Part shown: positions 16,174 to 22,988 of the stretch, piece after piece
How the letters are laid out: every line of letters starts with the position of its first letter
Numbering within the stretch: the stretch's first letter is position 1
NCBI GenBank assembly: GCA_035299065.1
Contig: DATGXI010000110.1
Span: 1 to 23,146 of the forward strand
Direction: 5' to 3'
Length of the DNA stretch: 23,146 nt
Source of the DNA: DASPJQ01 sp035299065
GTDB lineage: Bacteria; Bacteroidota; Bacteroidia; Flavobacteriales_D; UBA2798
Program-made: the position numbers and the translations under genes
Notes under the pieces: generated by a model
The model's database searches: none
The model's input: only the letters and a program-made list of their open reading frames with translations
Told to the model about the DNA's origin: nothing

Positions 16174-16497
16174 TTAAAGAGCTTTTGCAATATCCCCCAT
16201 ATCAATTTCACTATGGCTTGCATGATAAACACATTTTCCGTCTTTAATCAATAAAACCTGTGGCGATTCATGGCCGATGTTGTACTCACCGGCAATTTTA
16301 TTGGAAAGGTTCCGGAATTTTAAAAGGTCAAGCAAATGAATGTCGAGTTTTTCTGGTTGTTGTGACCGTTGCATGCGGCCCAGGGCCATGCTGCTAATAC
16401 TGCATCGTGTGCTGTGTTTGAAAATTAGCTGGGCAGCATGAAATGATTGTTCATTCAATGCAGCTAAATCAGTTTCCGATTCAATTTTTTTCCACAT
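16174..16497 (-). CDS. ytxJ: YtxJ-type monothiol bacilliredoxin
   Basis: 107 residues from the ATG at 16497; a TTG seven codons earlier (16518) is not needed. The thioredoxin-like fold is shown by LIFKHSTRCSISSMAL with the single active Cys32, HLLDLLKFRNLSNKIAGEYN and the cis-Pro strand HESPQVLLIKDGKCVYHAS. These match the YtxJ/BrxC family, which removes bacillithiol from modified proteins; length equals that of the Bacillus protein (about 108). It implies the organism makes bacillithiol, which is known for many Bacteroidota. It lies downstream of the aminotransferase on the same strand with a 125-base gap, so linkage is uncertain. Confidence 0.87.
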   Translation of the reverse strand: MWKKIESETDLAALNEQSFHAAQLIFKHSTRCSISSMALGRMQRSQQPEKLDIHLLDLLKFRNLSNKIAGEYNIGHESPQVLLIKDGKCVYHASHSEIDMGDIAKAL

Positions 16498-16598
16498 AAC
16501 AATAAGCAGCTTTTGCAATATGCTGGTAAGCTAATTGAATTCTTTTGAGAAATAATTTTCTACCAACACCAATAATTTATGAGCCGAAGACTTTTCCG

Positions 16599-16622
16599 TC
16601 AACACATCAACACATCAGCACA
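16599..16622. repeat. octamer tandem patch at the 3' end of the aminotransferase gene
   Basis: Two TCAACACA units and one TCAGCACA unit run head-to-tail directly against the stop codon of the minus-strand aminotransferase (16623-16625). The run partly continues into the coding end as TCATCC. On the transcript it reads as repeated TGTGTTGA. It belongs to the same class of short-unit patches as 933-960 and 18864-18884. Confidence 0.6.
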
Positions 16623-17849
16623 TCATCCAACCGCCTCAGCTTTTTTGGCAATGGCCGTTTTTCCCGGGTATACTTTCAATGCTTCGTTTAAACATTCAAC
16701 TGCATTGGCCAACGCTTCCTGGTTTAATACATAAGCCAAACGAACTTCGTTTTGACCGAGCCCTTTTGTTGAATAAAATCCTGTTGCTGGTGCCATCATG
16801 ACCGTTTGGTTTTTGTACTCAAAGCTTTCAAGCATCCATTGGCAAAATTTGTCGGCATTGTCAATTGGTAAACGTGCAATGGCATAAAAGGCTCCGCCCG
16901 GTTTTGGACAAGTTACTCCGTCAATTTTATTTAACCCGTCAACCAAAATATCTCTGCGCTTTACATACTCGGCACTTACGTTGTCAAAATAACTTTGTGG
17001 AGTAGCCAAAGCAGCTTCACCGGCAATTTGACCATATGTTGGTGGACTCAAACGTGCCTGCGCAAATTTAAGTGCGCTTGCCATTACTTCTTTGTTTTTT
17101 GAAATAAGTGCGCCAATGCGTGATCCGCACATGCTGTAGCGTTTCGAAACCGAATCAACCAAAATAACATTCTCTTCAATACCGGCAAGGTTCATGGCCG
17201 AGTAAGGCGTAGCCCCATCATAACAAAACTCACGGTACACTTCATCGGCAAACAAAAACAGGTTGTGTTTTTTTACCACGTCACGCAATTGTTCTAATTC
17301 AGCCTTCGTGTACAGGTAACCGGTAGGATTTCCCGGGTTGCAAATCAAAATAGCTTTTGTTTTAGGTGTAATTAACTTTTCAAAATCACTGATGGGCGGT
17401 AAAGCAAATCCATTTTCAATTTTTGCTGTTACCGGTATTACATTTACACCCGCAGTTACTGCAAAGCTGTTGTAGTTGGCGTAAAACGGCTCGGGAATAA
17501 TAATTTCATCACCCGGATTTAAACAGGTAAGAAAACCTAAGATCAACGCTTCTGAACCACCAGTTGTAATGATAATGTCATTGTGCGTTAACGAAATATT
17601 GAACTTGGCATAATAATCAGCCAGGCCTTTGCGGTAACTTTCATTGCCTGCGCTATGGCTGTATTCAATTACTTTTAATTTATTGTTTTTAATTGCATCC
17701 AGTGCCACCTGTGGCGTTTCAATGTCGGGTTGACCAATGTTTAAATGATAAACAATGCGTCCTTTTTTCTTTGCTTCTTCGGCAAAAGGAACCAATTTAC
17801 GAATAGGCGATGCGGGAACAATTTCTCCGCGTTTTGAAATTTGTGGCAT
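16623..17849 (-). CDS. PLP-dependent class I aminotransferase (aspartate aminotransferase-like)
   Basis: 408 residues, fold type I. Residues: YHLNIGQPDIETP near the start (substrate loop), TGGSEALILGF (99-108, cofactor phosphate), NPGNPTG with Asn174, DEVYREF with Asp202 (pyridine N) and Tyr205, and the Schiff-base Lys236 in DSVSKRYSMCGSRIG. The conserved substrate-binding Arg is probably in the C-terminal NEVRLAYVL. All cofactor residues are present. The closest general family is Bacteroidota aspartate/aromatic-type transaminases, moving amino groups between amino acids and 2-oxoglutarate. The exact substrate cannot be settled. The gene is cytoplasmic, monocistronic or followed distantly by the bacilliredoxin, and divergent from the TPR gene at 18090. 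Confidence 0.9.
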   Translation of the reverse strand: MPQISKRGEIVPASPIRKLVPFAEEAKKKGRIVYHLNIGQPDIETPQVALDAIKNNKLKVIEYSHSAGNESYRKGLADYYAKFNISLTHNDIIITTGGSEALILGFLTCLNPGDEIIIPEPFYANYNSFAVTAGVNVIPVTAKIENGFALPPISDFEKLITPKTKAILICNPGNPTGYLYTKAELEQLRDVVKKHNLFLFADEVYREFCYDGATPYSAMNLAGIEENVILVDSVSKRYSMCGSRIGALISKNKEVMASALKFAQARLSPPTYGQIAGEAALATPQSYFDNVSAEYVKRRDILVDGLNKIDGVTCPKPGGAFYAIARLPIDNADKFCQWMLESFEYKNQTVMMAPATGFYSTKGLGQNEVRLAYVLNQEALANAVECLNEALKVYPGKTAIAKKAEAVG

Positions 17850-18089
17850 AAAGCGTGTTTTTAACTTGTGTAAAGATAGGGAAAAAGTACAGAGTATTGA
17901 GGTGCAACCCGCGAGAAATCATTTGATGTGTAAGGCAGATTTTCAATGGTTTACAGACATTAAAAGATATAAATAAGCTTCTTTAACATCCCGGTTTTGT
18001 ACTTCAAGGATAAAGATCAACCATTAACATGTCCTGTTTGTTACCGGGAAGGATTCAGGCTCCAGAACCATGCAATAATTTCTATATTT

Positions 18090-18863
18090 ATGCCACGCAA
18101 AAATCAATTTATGAGAGCCTGGATGTGGTTTTCCGAATATTATTACATTGTCCTGATCATACAGGCCCTGTGCATATTCCATTCAGTGCGCAAAGGAAAC
18201 CAGCAGCGGTGGATTTACATTATCATTTTTTTACCTGTAATTGGAAGCCTCATTTATATTTTTACCGAAGTATTGCGTAAAGACGATGTGAGCAATTTGC
18301 AGACTGGTGTGGCAAAAATTGTAAATCCTACAGGAAAAGTAAAACGCCTTGAACGTAATTTTCAATTCTCGAATACGTTTGCAAACCGCATTGCTTTGGC
18401 CGATGCCTACCTTGAAATAGGCTGGCATGAAAAAGCTATTGAAATGTACGAACCTGCTTTAGAAGGAACATTTGCAGCGGATGAGCATACCGTTAAGCAA
18501 GCCATACGCGCGTATTATCATGTAGGAAATTTTGAAGGCATTGCCCGAATTGCTCCACGCATTTCAAAAAGCCCCAACTTTTCAAGCAGTGATTCTAATT
18601 TGTATTACGCCTTTGCGCTTGAAAAAATGGGCAAACTGGCCGAAGCGGAAAGGGAATTTAAAAATATGGAACACCGTTTTTCCAATTACGAAGCGCGCTA
18701 TCACTACGGGTGTTTTTTATTGCGGTTAAATCGTAAGGAAGATGCGCTTGCCGTGTTTGGTGAAGTGGTGGATGAAGCAGCTCACATGACCTGGAAAGAG
18801 AAAAAAGTAGGAAGAGTGTGGATAAACAAATGCCAGGAAGAGTTTGATAAGTTAGTTGACTAA
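18090..18863 (+). CDS. membrane-anchored TPR protein with a PLDc_N-like N-terminus
   Basis: 257 residues from the ATG at 18090 (MPRKNQFMRAWMWFSEYYY); the ATG at 18111 is nearly as good, and the frame extends upstream to a TTG at 17997. Two transmembrane segments are at about 17-32 (YYIVLIIQALCIFHSV) and 39-60 (WIYIIIFLPVIGSLIYIFTE). The second has the P-x-x-G-x-x-x-Y spacing of PLDc_N segments found before cardiolipin synthase domains, but no HKD catalytic motif follows. The rest (about 85-255) is TPR-like: NRIALADAYLEIGWHEKAIE, YYAFALEKMGKLAEAEREFK, YGCFLLRLNRKEDALAVFGE. It is probably a scaffold at the inner membrane. It is followed at once by a heptamer patch and then the structured repeat at 18954. 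Confidence 0.75.
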   Translation: MPRKNQFMRAWMWFSEYYYIVLIIQALCIFHSVRKGNQQRWIYIIIFLPVIGSLIYIFTEVLRKDDVSNLQTGVAKIVNPTGKVKRLERNFQFSNTFANRIALADAYLEIGWHEKAIEMYEPALEGTFAADEHTVKQAIRAYYHVGNFEGIARIAPRISKSPNFSSSDSNLYYAFALEKMGKLAEAEREFKNMEHRFSNYEARYHYGCFLLRLNRKEDALAVFGEVVDEAAHMTWKEKKVGRVWINKCQEEFDKLVD

Positions 18864-18884
18864 TTTCGAATTTCGAGTTTCGAA
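18864..18884. repeat. heptamer tandem patch at the 3' end of the TPR gene
   Basis: TTTCGAA, TTTCGAG and TTTCGAA lie head-to-tail, starting at the first base after the TAA stop (18861-18863). It is the same kind of gene-end patch as at 16599-16622. Confidence 0.6.
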
Positions 18885-18953
18885 TTGGGAACTGCATCGC
18901 AGCAACTTTTAGTTGGCCAGGAACGTTTTTAAATGAGCATTTTTTAATTTTTT

Positions 18954-19064
18954 GGCCGCCTTAACGGGCTCTTGCCTTTACTCCTCGCCAAAAAAAAAGA
19001 AGCCTCTTCGTTAGGAACGAAGGATGTGGTCTCTTTTTTTTATTTTGGCTGCGGGGTATCGGCT
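18954..19064 (+). repeat. structured intergenic repeat, copy 1
   Basis: This fills the spacer between the convergent genes ending at 18863 and 19163. It starts GGCCGCCTTAACGGGC and contains ACTCCTCG (18980-18987). A hairpin follows with imperfect arms GCCAAAAAAAAAGAAGCC (18987-19004) and GG..TTTTTTTT..TTTTGGC (19028-19049). Its loop has a perfect 7-base inner stem, CTTCGTT / AACGAAG (19006-19022). The inverse complement of 20197-20311 aligns along its length, with 13 identical bases AGGAACGAAGGAT (19013-19025). Similarity may continue at least to about 19103. No open frame of note lies in 18864-19162. Confidence 0.7.
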
Positions 19065-19162
19065 CCATCCCTGGCGGAGACTCCAGTAAAAATAATGTTG
19101 GTACGTAAGATTAAATTGCGGAGAAAGGACAACACATTCTTCTTGTCACTGATAACGATCAA

Positions 19163-19471
19163 CTAATTTACCAATCCCATCTTATCCCTGTAACTAAACC
19201 ATAAACTTTCCGAATCCCTGTGTGGCTGGCACTCTACATAAATAATTTGTTTGTTGTTTTGATATGAAAAAGCAAGGTTTTTGACTACAAAACGTATATG
19301 GCCTTTAAAAATCACTTTCTCACCTTGCTGGTTTAACATGTCAAGCCCTTCAGCATACAACAAAAAATCGCTGTTGAATGTTGGCAAGGCTACGCTTACT
19401 GAATCAAATTCCAGTTCCTGTATGGGTGTTTTTAAATGGGAATATATGACACGTGTTTTTTTAACTTCCAT
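19163..19471 (-). CDS. small hypothetical protein
   Basis: 102 residues starting MEVKKTRVIYSHLKTP, with no signal peptide or membrane helix. It looks like a small beta-sandwich (VIFKGHIRFVVKNLAFSYQN, KQIIYVECQPHRDSESLWF). No family is recognised. It follows the membrane protein at 19622-20083 on the same strand after 150 bases; a weak hairpin lies between (19509-19531). It ends facing the convergent TPR gene. Codon use looks like its neighbours, and the length and start are reasonable, but nothing else confirms it. Confidence 0.5.
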   Translation of the reverse strand: MEVKKTRVIYSHLKTPIQELEFDSVSVALPTFNSDFLLYAEGLDMLNQQGEKVIFKGHIRFVVKNLAFSYQNNKQIIYVECQPHRDSESLWFSYRDKMGLVN

Positions 19472-19508
19472 AACTGCTAAACTAATAAAATCAACTAACC
19501 AGCTTTAA

Positions 19509-19531
19509 ACTGAAAACTATTTTTTTTCAGT
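19509..19531 (-). terminator. weak hairpin, possible terminator of the gene at 19622
   Basis: ACTGAAAA (19509-19516) and TTTTCAGT (19524-19531) form an 8-base stem with a 7-base loop. On minus it is followed by TTTAAAG. It is 91 bases past the stop of the minus gene at 19622 and 38 bases before the start of the next. The stem is AT-rich and the T-run short, so this is uncertain. Confidence 0.3.
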
Positions 19532-19621
19532 CTTCACAATTCTCTTTTTGTTCAATTTCCAGAACGGGAAATACGTCACCTTAAACAGGTGTAATTAAAA
19601 ATAGGTGTTAAAGGAGTTTGA

Positions 19622-20083
19622 TTATTTTATGACCGATTTTAAAAACGCAAAGGCCTCGTTTATTTTTGTATCGCTTTCGTCTTCAAACAACATGAGGCGC
19701 TTATTGTCTTTTGTTTTTAAATGCAGTTGCCATTTACCTTTTTTTTCAACGCTCAACCGCTCAACCATAAAAAACGGCACGGCTATTTTACCAAGGAATA
19801 ATTTTTTTTGTTTGAGGTCAACATACCAGGTGCTGTTTGACCGGGTATAAAAATAATACACCCAGTACATGATGTACGGAATAAGCACAACCAGCAGGAG
19901 CGTTAAATTGCTCATGTCCCAGGCGGCATAGGCTGCGGCCCTGAAGGCAATAACGGCAAATGCGGCTAAAAATAAATAACTGAACCTGCGCAAAGCCGGC
20001 TTGTCAGCCTGGATAACTATTTTTTCATTTACCGGTGTTTTGTAAATGATTTTTTGGCCAATGTAAATGGTGTTTGCTCCCAT
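19622..20083 (-). CDS. hypothetical membrane protein with two helices
   Basis: 153 residues. A short N-terminal beta part (MGANTIYIGQKIIYKTPVNE) is followed by two membrane helices (about 34-52, SYLFLAAFAVIAFRAAAYAA, and 60-78, LTLLLVVLIPYIMYWVYYFY). A C-terminal cytoplasmic-looking part contains WYVDLKQKKLFLGKIAVPFF, VEKKGKWQLHLKTKDNKRLM and the helix TKINEAFAFLKSVIK. The strand-strand-helix tail resembles a PH-like domain, but I cannot name the family. It is transcribed away from apt, with the structured repeat region 20134-20311 in between. Confidence 0.65.
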   Translation of the reverse strand: MGANTIYIGQKIIYKTPVNEKIVIQADKPALRRFSYLFLAAFAVIAFRAAAYAAWDMSNLTLLLVVLIPYIMYWVYYFYTRSNSTWYVDLKQKKLFLGKIAVPFFMVERLSVEKKGKWQLHLKTKDNKRLMLFEDESDTKINEAFAFLKSVIK

Positions 20084-20133
20084 GTTTGACTAATATACGA
20101 ATTTTTACCAGCAGGCGGTTTGTAATGTAAATG

Positions 20134-20185
20134 CGGTTATTAAGTAAAAGAAACAACGGTGAACTTTATTTTACCGAATAACCAC
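20134..20185. repeat. long imperfect hairpin next to repeat copy 2
   Basis: GGTTATT (20135-20141) pairs with AATAACC (20177-20183). After a 2x2 mismatch, GTAAAA (20144-20149) pairs with TTTTAC (20169-20174), leaving a 19-base loop. That is 13 base pairs in an upstream spacer shared by two divergent genes. It lies 12 bases from structured-repeat copy 2, and sequence resembling its inner part (GTAAAAATAATGTT) also follows copy 1 near 19087, so it may be the outer end of the same repeat. Confidence 0.45.
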
Positions 20186-20196
20186 GCCCCGGGTTG

Positions 20197-20311
20197 AGCC
20201 AGGTAGCCCGGAGTAAAAAACCAAGAAAAGAGCAGATCCTTCGTTCCTCAGGAAAATAGCTCTTTTCTTGGTTTTTTACGAGGACTACAGGCGAAGACCG
20301 GATAAGGCGCC
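20197..20311 (-). repeat. structured intergenic repeat, copy 2 (inverted)
   Basis: This is the inverted relative of 18954-19064. Read on minus it starts GGCGCCTTATCCGG, continues to GTCCTCG, then a hairpin with perfect 21-base arms (20259-20279 and 20213-20233). The loop is 25 bases and carries the shared core AGGAACGAAGGAT (20236-20248). It ends near GGGCTACCTGGCT. The flanks align with copy 1 at about three in four bases, while the arm sequences differ but still pair. It lies in the 347-base spacer 20084-20430 between two genes transcribed away from it, where a terminator would serve no gene. The rest of that spacer holds the hairpin at 20134 and a CTG-rich patch at 20383; I see no gene. 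Confidence 0.75.
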
Positions 20312-20382
20312 AAATAGTGCTTAAAACCTGTTTTAACCGGATTATATTGTTTTAAACATTTCAATTAAAGTTGTTGTGGCCA

Positions 20383-20409
20383 TACTGCCGCTGACTGCTG
20401 CTGCTGCCT
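20383..20409. repeat. CTG-rich short tandem patch upstream of apt
   Basis: ACTGCCG, CTG, ACTGCTG, CTG and CTGCCTA follow each other 22 bases before the apt start codon. It is similar in kind to the heptamer patches elsewhere in the window, with units of 7 and 3 bases. Confidence 0.45.
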
Positions 20410-20430
20410 ACTTTTTTATATCTTAGCCCA

Positions 20431-20961
20431 ATGACTTTACAACAAGAACTTACCGCTACCATACGCACTGTACCCGATTTTCCAAAACCCGGAATTATGT
20501 TTAAGGACATTACACCACTTATGGAAAACCCCGAACTGAGCAAAAAAATTGTAGCCGAAATGAAAACCCGGTTAACGCCTTTAAAACCCGATTGCATTAT
20601 TGGTGTTGAAAGCCGTGGATTTTTATATGGTATGGCACTGGCCATGGAAATGGGAATACCATTTGTAACCGTGCGTAAAAAAGGAAAATTGCCCTATAGA
20701 ACGGTGAGTTATAAATACGATTTGGAGTACGGAAGTGCCGAGGTGGAGATGCACGTTGATACCATAAAACCGGGCTGGAATTGCATTGTACATGACGACC
20801 TTTTGGCCACCGGTGGAACGGCCAGTGCTGCAGCCGAATTAGCTAAAATGCAGGGAGGCAATGTACTAGGATTCTGTTTTTTGGTTGAACTTTCATTCTT
20901 AAGCGGTGCACAAAAATTAACAGCCTACAGCCCGAATATTATTAATTTAGTGTCCTTCTAA
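20431..20961 (+). CDS. apt: adenine phosphoribosyltransferase
   Basis: 176 residues, the usual length for Apt. The enzyme joins adenine and PRPP to give AMP and pyrophosphate (purine salvage, cytoplasm). The start is the typical IRTVPDFPKPGIMFKDITPL. GVESRGFLYGMALA (58-71) is the conserved pyrophosphate/adenine loop, VRKKGKLPYR the flexible loop, and IVHDDLLATGGTAS (119-132) the PRPP-binding motif with acidic pair Asp122-Asp123. The C-terminal strand FCFLVELSFLSGAQKL is also typical. ATG at 20431 has only a weak -7-like TATCTTAG five bases before it, so the promoter is not located with confidence. No operon partner: the acyl-CoA dehydrogenase follows after 90 bases. Confidence 0.96.
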   Translation: MTLQQELTATIRTVPDFPKPGIMFKDITPLMENPELSKKIVAEMKTRLTPLKPDCIIGVESRGFLYGMALAMEMGIPFVTVRKKGKLPYRTVSYKYDLEYGSAEVEMHVDTIKPGWNCIVHDDLLATGGTASAAAELAKMQGGNVLGFCFLVELSFLSGAQKLTAYSPNIINLVSF

Positions 20962-21051
20962 AATTTAAAAGAAAAGCGCGCAAATTTCGCAGATTTAAAA
21001 TCTGTGAAGCTTGTGGCAAAAAAAAGTAAAATAATTTTATAATAAACGTAT

Positions 21052-22194
21052 ATGGATTTTGATAAGAGTGAAAATCATGTAATGATAGCACAAATGGTGC
21101 GTGACTTTGCTGAAAAAGAAATACGCCCGCATTTGATGCAATGGGACGAAGAACAATTTTTTCCGCGCGATTTGTTTCGCAAAGCCGGTGAGTTGGGATT
21201 AATGGGCGTGTTGGTACCGCAGGAGTATGGCGGATCAGGTTTAAGTTATTTTGAATACATAAGCGTAATTGAAGAAATTGCAAAAGTTTGCGGTTCAATT
21301 GGACTTAGTTTTGCTGCACACAATTCACTTTGCACCAACCACATTCTTGAATTTGGTAACGAAGAACAAAAGAAAAAATATTTACCAAAATTAGCCAGTG
21401 GCGAATTTGTAGGCGCCTGGGGATTAACCGAAGCCAATACCGGTAGTGATGCCATGCGCATGAAATGTGTAGGTAAAAAAGACGGTGACCATTGGGTAAT
21501 TAACGGTACCAAAAACTGGATTACCCACGGTATTTCAGCTGAAGTGGCTGTTGTACTTGTGCGTACAGGTGAGTTGCTGGACTCAAACGGAATTTCAGCA
21601 TTTATAATTGAACGTACCACGCCTGGTTTTTCAGGTGGCAAAAAAGAAAATAAATTGGGAATGCGCAGCAGCGAAACGGCTGAATTGATTTTTGACAATT
21701 GCCGCGTGCACCAGAGCCAGATGTTGGGCAAAGAAGGAGATGGATTTAAACAAGCCATGAAAATTCTTGACGGTGGCCGTATTTCAATTGGAGCATTGGC
21801 GTTGGGAATTGCAAAAGGTGCTTTGGAAGCAAGCGTAAAATATTCAAAGGAGCGCCAGCAATTTGGAAAACCAATCAGCGAGTTCCAGGGTATATCATTT
21901 AAAATTGCCGATATGGCAACCGAAATTGAAGCCGCTGAATTATTGTTGTACCAGGCAGCCGATTTAAAAAACAAAAAGAAACCGGTTACAACCGTTTCGG
22001 CTATGGCAAAATATTATGCCAGTGAAGTTTCAGTGAAAGCATCAACCGAAGCCGTGCAGATTTTTGGCGGATACGGGTATACAAAAGATTTTCCGGTTGA
22101 GAAATTTTACCGCGATTCAAAATTGTGTACAATAGGCGAGGGTACCAGTGAGATACAAAAACTGGTTATAGCAAGAAATATTCTTAAGAACTAA
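21052..22194 (+). CDS. acyl-CoA dehydrogenase (short/medium-chain type)
   Basis: 380 residues, standard length. This FAD enzyme makes trans-2-enoyl-CoA from acyl-CoA, the first step of beta-oxidation or of branched amino-acid breakdown. The helical N-domain begins FDKSENHVMIAQMVRDFAEK. FAD and substrate motifs are GAWGLTEANTGSDAMRM (signature 1) and WVINGTKNWITHG. The C-domain has GRISIGALALGIAKGALEAS, RQQFGKPISEFQGISFKIAD and EAVQIFGGYGYTKDFPVEKF. Catalytic Glu363 lies in CTIGEGTSEIQ. Residues typical of butyryl/isovaleryl-type enzymes are present, but chain length cannot be read from sequence. It would feed the FadN-like enzyme at 8043, though the genes are about 11 kb apart. A strong terminator follows. 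Confidence 0.94.
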   Translation: MDFDKSENHVMIAQMVRDFAEKEIRPHLMQWDEEQFFPRDLFRKAGELGLMGVLVPQEYGGSGLSYFEYISVIEEIAKVCGSIGLSFAAHNSLCTNHILEFGNEEQKKKYLPKLASGEFVGAWGLTEANTGSDAMRMKCVGKKDGDHWVINGTKNWITHGISAEVAVVLVRTGELLDSNGISAFIIERTTPGFSGGKKENKLGMRSSETAELIFDNCRVHQSQMLGKEGDGFKQAMKILDGGRISIGALALGIAKGALEASVKYSKERQQFGKPISEFQGISFKIADMATEIEAAELLLYQAADLKNKKKPVTTVSAMAKYYASEVSVKASTEAVQIFGGYGYTKDFPVEKFYRDSKLCTIGEGTSEIQKLVIARNILKN

Positions 22195-22240
22195 CCGCAT
22201 AAACGCTCAAATAGAAATAATAGAATTAGCAGATAAAAGA

Positions 22241-22268
22241 AAAGCACCGGTTAACCGGTGCTTTTTTT
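22241..22268. terminator. bidirectional intrinsic terminator
   Basis: AAAGCACCGGTT and AACCGGTGCTTT (22241-22264) form a perfect 24-base palindrome followed on plus by TTTTATT. On minus the stem is followed by TCTTTTATCT. It lies between the convergent acyl-CoA dehydrogenase and the small membrane protein gene and can stop both transcripts. Confidence 0.85.
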
Positions 22269-22292
22269 ATTTATTATGTTCTTTTATAAAAA

Positions 22293-22619
22293 CTAAATAA
22301 CCCTGCCGAATGCAACAAGAAAAAGGGTAATGCCAATTCCAATTCCCAGCACAGCTGCAATCAGGCTTTTTGCGTCCTTGGTTTTAAAGAAAGCCACCAG
22401 CCCAAGTATAGCACCAATGCCTGCCAGGGAGGTACCAATCATACCTGACCAATCACTAAGGCCGCGGTAGTAGGAATGTTTTTCCCAGTCATACAGCATG
22501 TAAGACGGGCTGTCATAAGCCGGGTCTTGAAGGTTTGGCTGACACATAAAGTAGTTGTAAATCAGTGCTAAAGCTCCAATTCCAACCAAAATAACCGAGA
22601 ACATTTTAACTTTTTTCAT
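22293..22619 (-). CDS. small hypothetical membrane protein
   Basis: 108 residues with an N-terminal membrane segment (MFSVILVGIGALALIYNYFM, about 6-25), a polar Tyr/Asp-rich loop (CQPNLQDPAYDSPSYMLYDW), then two Gly-rich helices (MIGTSLAGIGAILGLVAFF, and SLIAAVLGIGIGITLFLVAF). Family not recognised; it resembles small DUF3185/DUF-type three-helix proteins only in shape. The start ATG at 22619 faces away from rpsU. A possible promoter on minus has TTTTG (22665-22669 complement), 19 bases, then TAATTTAA, a poor -7 box. Confidence 0.7.
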   Translation of the reverse strand: MKKVKMFSVILVGIGALALIYNYFMCQPNLQDPAYDSPSYMLYDWEKHSYYRGLSDWSGMIGTSLAGIGAILGLVAFFKTKDAKSLIAAVLGIGIGITLFLVAFGRVI

Positions 22620-22662
22620 AGTATAGGTTTTGTAAGGTTAAATTAAGACTTATTAATTAATG

Positions 22663-22687
22663 GGCAAAACCATTAAATTGTTTTGCC
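22663..22687. promoter_or_regulatory. inverted repeat over the two divergent -33 regions
   Basis: GGCAAAAC (22663-22670) and GTTTTGCC (22680-22687) are perfect 8-base inverted arms with a 9-base spacer. Each arm includes a TTTTG -33 box, one facing rpsU and one facing the membrane protein gene. It could be an operator, or simply two back-to-back promoter elements with matching flanks. Confidence 0.4.
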
Positions 22688-22711
22688 AACAGCCAAAAGT
22701 TTGTACATTTG
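22682..22711 (+). promoter_or_regulatory. Bacteroidota-type promoter of rpsU
   Basis: TTTG (22682-22685), an 18-base spacer and TACATTTG (22704-22711), a full match to the TAnnTTTG -7 box. The start codon at 22741 is 29 bases further on, after an A-rich leader. It is the clearest promoter in the window, as expected for a ribosomal-protein gene. Confidence 0.8.
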
Positions 22712-22740
22712 CAGTCCTAAAATTAAAAAGAGAAGAAATT

Positions 22741-22935
22741 ATGTTAATCATTCCTATCAAAGAAGGCGAGTCAATTGACAAAGCGTTGAAGAAGTACAAG
22801 AAGAAGTTTGAGAAAACAGGTGTTATTAAGGAATTACGTGAACGTCAATCGTTTACCAAGCCTTCAATTACACTGCGTCAAACTAAAATCAAGGCTGCAT
22901 ACCGCCTTTACATGCAAAACCAGGAACAAGGGTAA
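22741..22935 (+). CDS. rpsU: 30S ribosomal protein S21 (bS21)
   Basis: 64 residues, the length of Bacteroidota bS21. The sequence MLIIPIKEGESIDKALKKYK, FEKTGVIKELRERQSFTKPS and ITLRQTKIKAAYRLYMQNQE is the family pattern: a short N-terminal strand, then very basic helices that sit on the 30S platform near the anti-Shine-Dalgarno end of 16S rRNA. The ATG at 22741 is preceded by an A-rich AGAAGAAATT leader and the promoter at 22682-22711. A strong intrinsic terminator follows 21 bases after the stop, and then xerC, an order I recall as usual in this phylum. Confidence 0.96.
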   Translation: MLIIPIKEGESIDKALKKYKKKFEKTGVIKELRERQSFTKPSITLRQTKIKAAYRLYMQNQEQG

Positions 22936-22956
22936 CATTCTGAAAATTATATACGT

Positions 22957-22988
22957 AAAAGGAGTCCCCCTAAAGGACTCCTTTTTTT
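22957..22988 (+). terminator. rpsU terminator, ending at the xerC start codon
   Basis: AAAAGGAGTCC (22957-22967) and GGACTCCTTTT (22975-22985) make an 11-base stem with a 7-base loop (CCCTAAA) and a run of seven T's (22982-22988). The next base begins the ATG of xerC, so any xerC transcript from rpsU must read through this hairpin and carries it across its ribosome-binding region. Confidence 0.88.

Noticed and set aside
18083..18090. TATATTTA as a -7 promoter box for the TPR gene
   Set aside because: No -33 TTG at a suitable distance, and it overlaps the preferred start codon.
18954..19110. Integron attC site
   Set aside because: The repeat lacks the paired RYYYAAC / GTTRRRY ends, and no integrase or cassette array is present.
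20213..20279. Plain transcription terminator
   Set aside because: Both flanking genes are transcribed away from it, and arms of 21 bases with a conserved loop are unlike the short terminators at 22241 and 22957.
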